Below are positions 15,590 to 15,676 of a DNA stretch of 15,676 bases, piece by piece. Below the pieces are notes generated by a model, which did no database searches, had not been told where the DNA came from, and saw nothing but the letters and a program-made list of their open reading frames with translations. Positions within the stretch are counted from its first letter, which is position 1. The number at the start of each line of letters is the position of its first letter. The position numbers and the translations under genes were made by a program. Origin of the DNA: Arachnopeziza araneosa (taxonomy: Eukaryota > Ascomycota > Leotiomycetes > Helotiales > Arachnopezizaceae); the NCBI GenBank assembly GCA_003988855.1, contig QYAI01000288.1, forward strand, positions 1 to 15,676, in the 5' to 3' direction.

Positions 15590-15676
15590 GAAAGCTTCAA
15601 GCACTTGGTGCTCTTCAGCTTTACCTTCTTGAAATAACAGATTCATCATTCACGTGTTTTGACCGTGCAATCGTGA

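Larger units (their letters stand above)
15363..15676 (+). mobile_element. probable start of an LTR retrotransposon, partial, runs off the window
   Basis: Transposase homology stops and a new sequence begins with TGTCAGGACC, matching the TG start of LTRs. It contains a hairpin close to its start, a short minisatellite, a TATATATA box at 15582-15589 and non-coding sequence downstream, the order expected of an LTR (U3, promoter, R). The LTR end, primer-binding site and coding region would lie beyond 15676. The insertion would have split the older pogo element. A solo LTR or unrelated repeat is possible. Confidence 0.5.

Noticed and set aside
15386..15649. 87-codon minus-strand frame with Ile/Val/Ser repeats
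   Set aside because: The repeats are the 12-bp minisatellite read in frame, and it lies across the LTR-like sequence and its TATA box.

Overview
The window looks like DNA from a filamentous ascomycete (Pezizomycotina). Short GT-AG introns of about 45-100 bases interrupt most genes, often with a CTNAC/CTAAT-like branch site near the 3' end. There is a HET-domain gene, and pogo/Fot1-type transposon remnants carry stop codons of the kind left by repeat-induced point mutation (RIP). No rRNA, tRNA, CRISPR array or bacterial-style operon is visible. The lineage cannot be fixed below this level from sequence alone.

Layout. (1) 180-2123, minus: a broken six-exon gene for an alpha-helical coiled-coil protein, with a frame break and an in-frame TAG. 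(2) 2343-3126: a 784-bp pogo-like element with 36-bp terminal inverted repeats and an internal deletion, carrying a second dispersed repeat that recurs at 10948-11098. (3) 3225-3894, plus: a two-exon gene for a small secreted protein made of two copies of an eight-cysteine module. (4) 4515-5379, minus: a two-exon gene for an acidic, Gln/Pro-rich protein with an ordered C-terminal segment. (5) 6390-9158, minus: a twelve-exon gene, all splice phases agreeing, for a 650-residue secreted and probably surface-anchored Cys-rich protein. (6) 9200-9990, minus: hydrophobic coding-like sequence that may be a gene remnant. (7) 10477-10884, plus: the C-terminal half of an APH-like kinase. (8) 10885-11863: repeat-rich DNA with a MITE candidate. 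(9) 11864-13940, plus: a complete two-exon HET-domain gene. (10) 14265-15350: a heavily mutated pogo-type transposase in one unbroken frame, cut off at 15363 by what looks like the start of an LTR that runs off the window.

How it fits together. This is an accessory-type region: lineage-type genes (HET, two secreted Cys-rich proteins, an APH fragment, a degraded coiled-coil gene) set among nested, mutated transposons. I see no co-regulated cluster or pathway. Genes 3225-3894 and 4515-5379 are convergent. The broken gene at 180-2123 and the small secreted protein gene are divergent, and the pogo element sits between them where a shared promoter would be. I found no clear new multi-gene system. 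The most distinctive items are the duplicated eight-Cys secreted protein, the twelve-exon surface protein, and the CpA-restricted stop-codon pattern in the 14265-15350 transposase.
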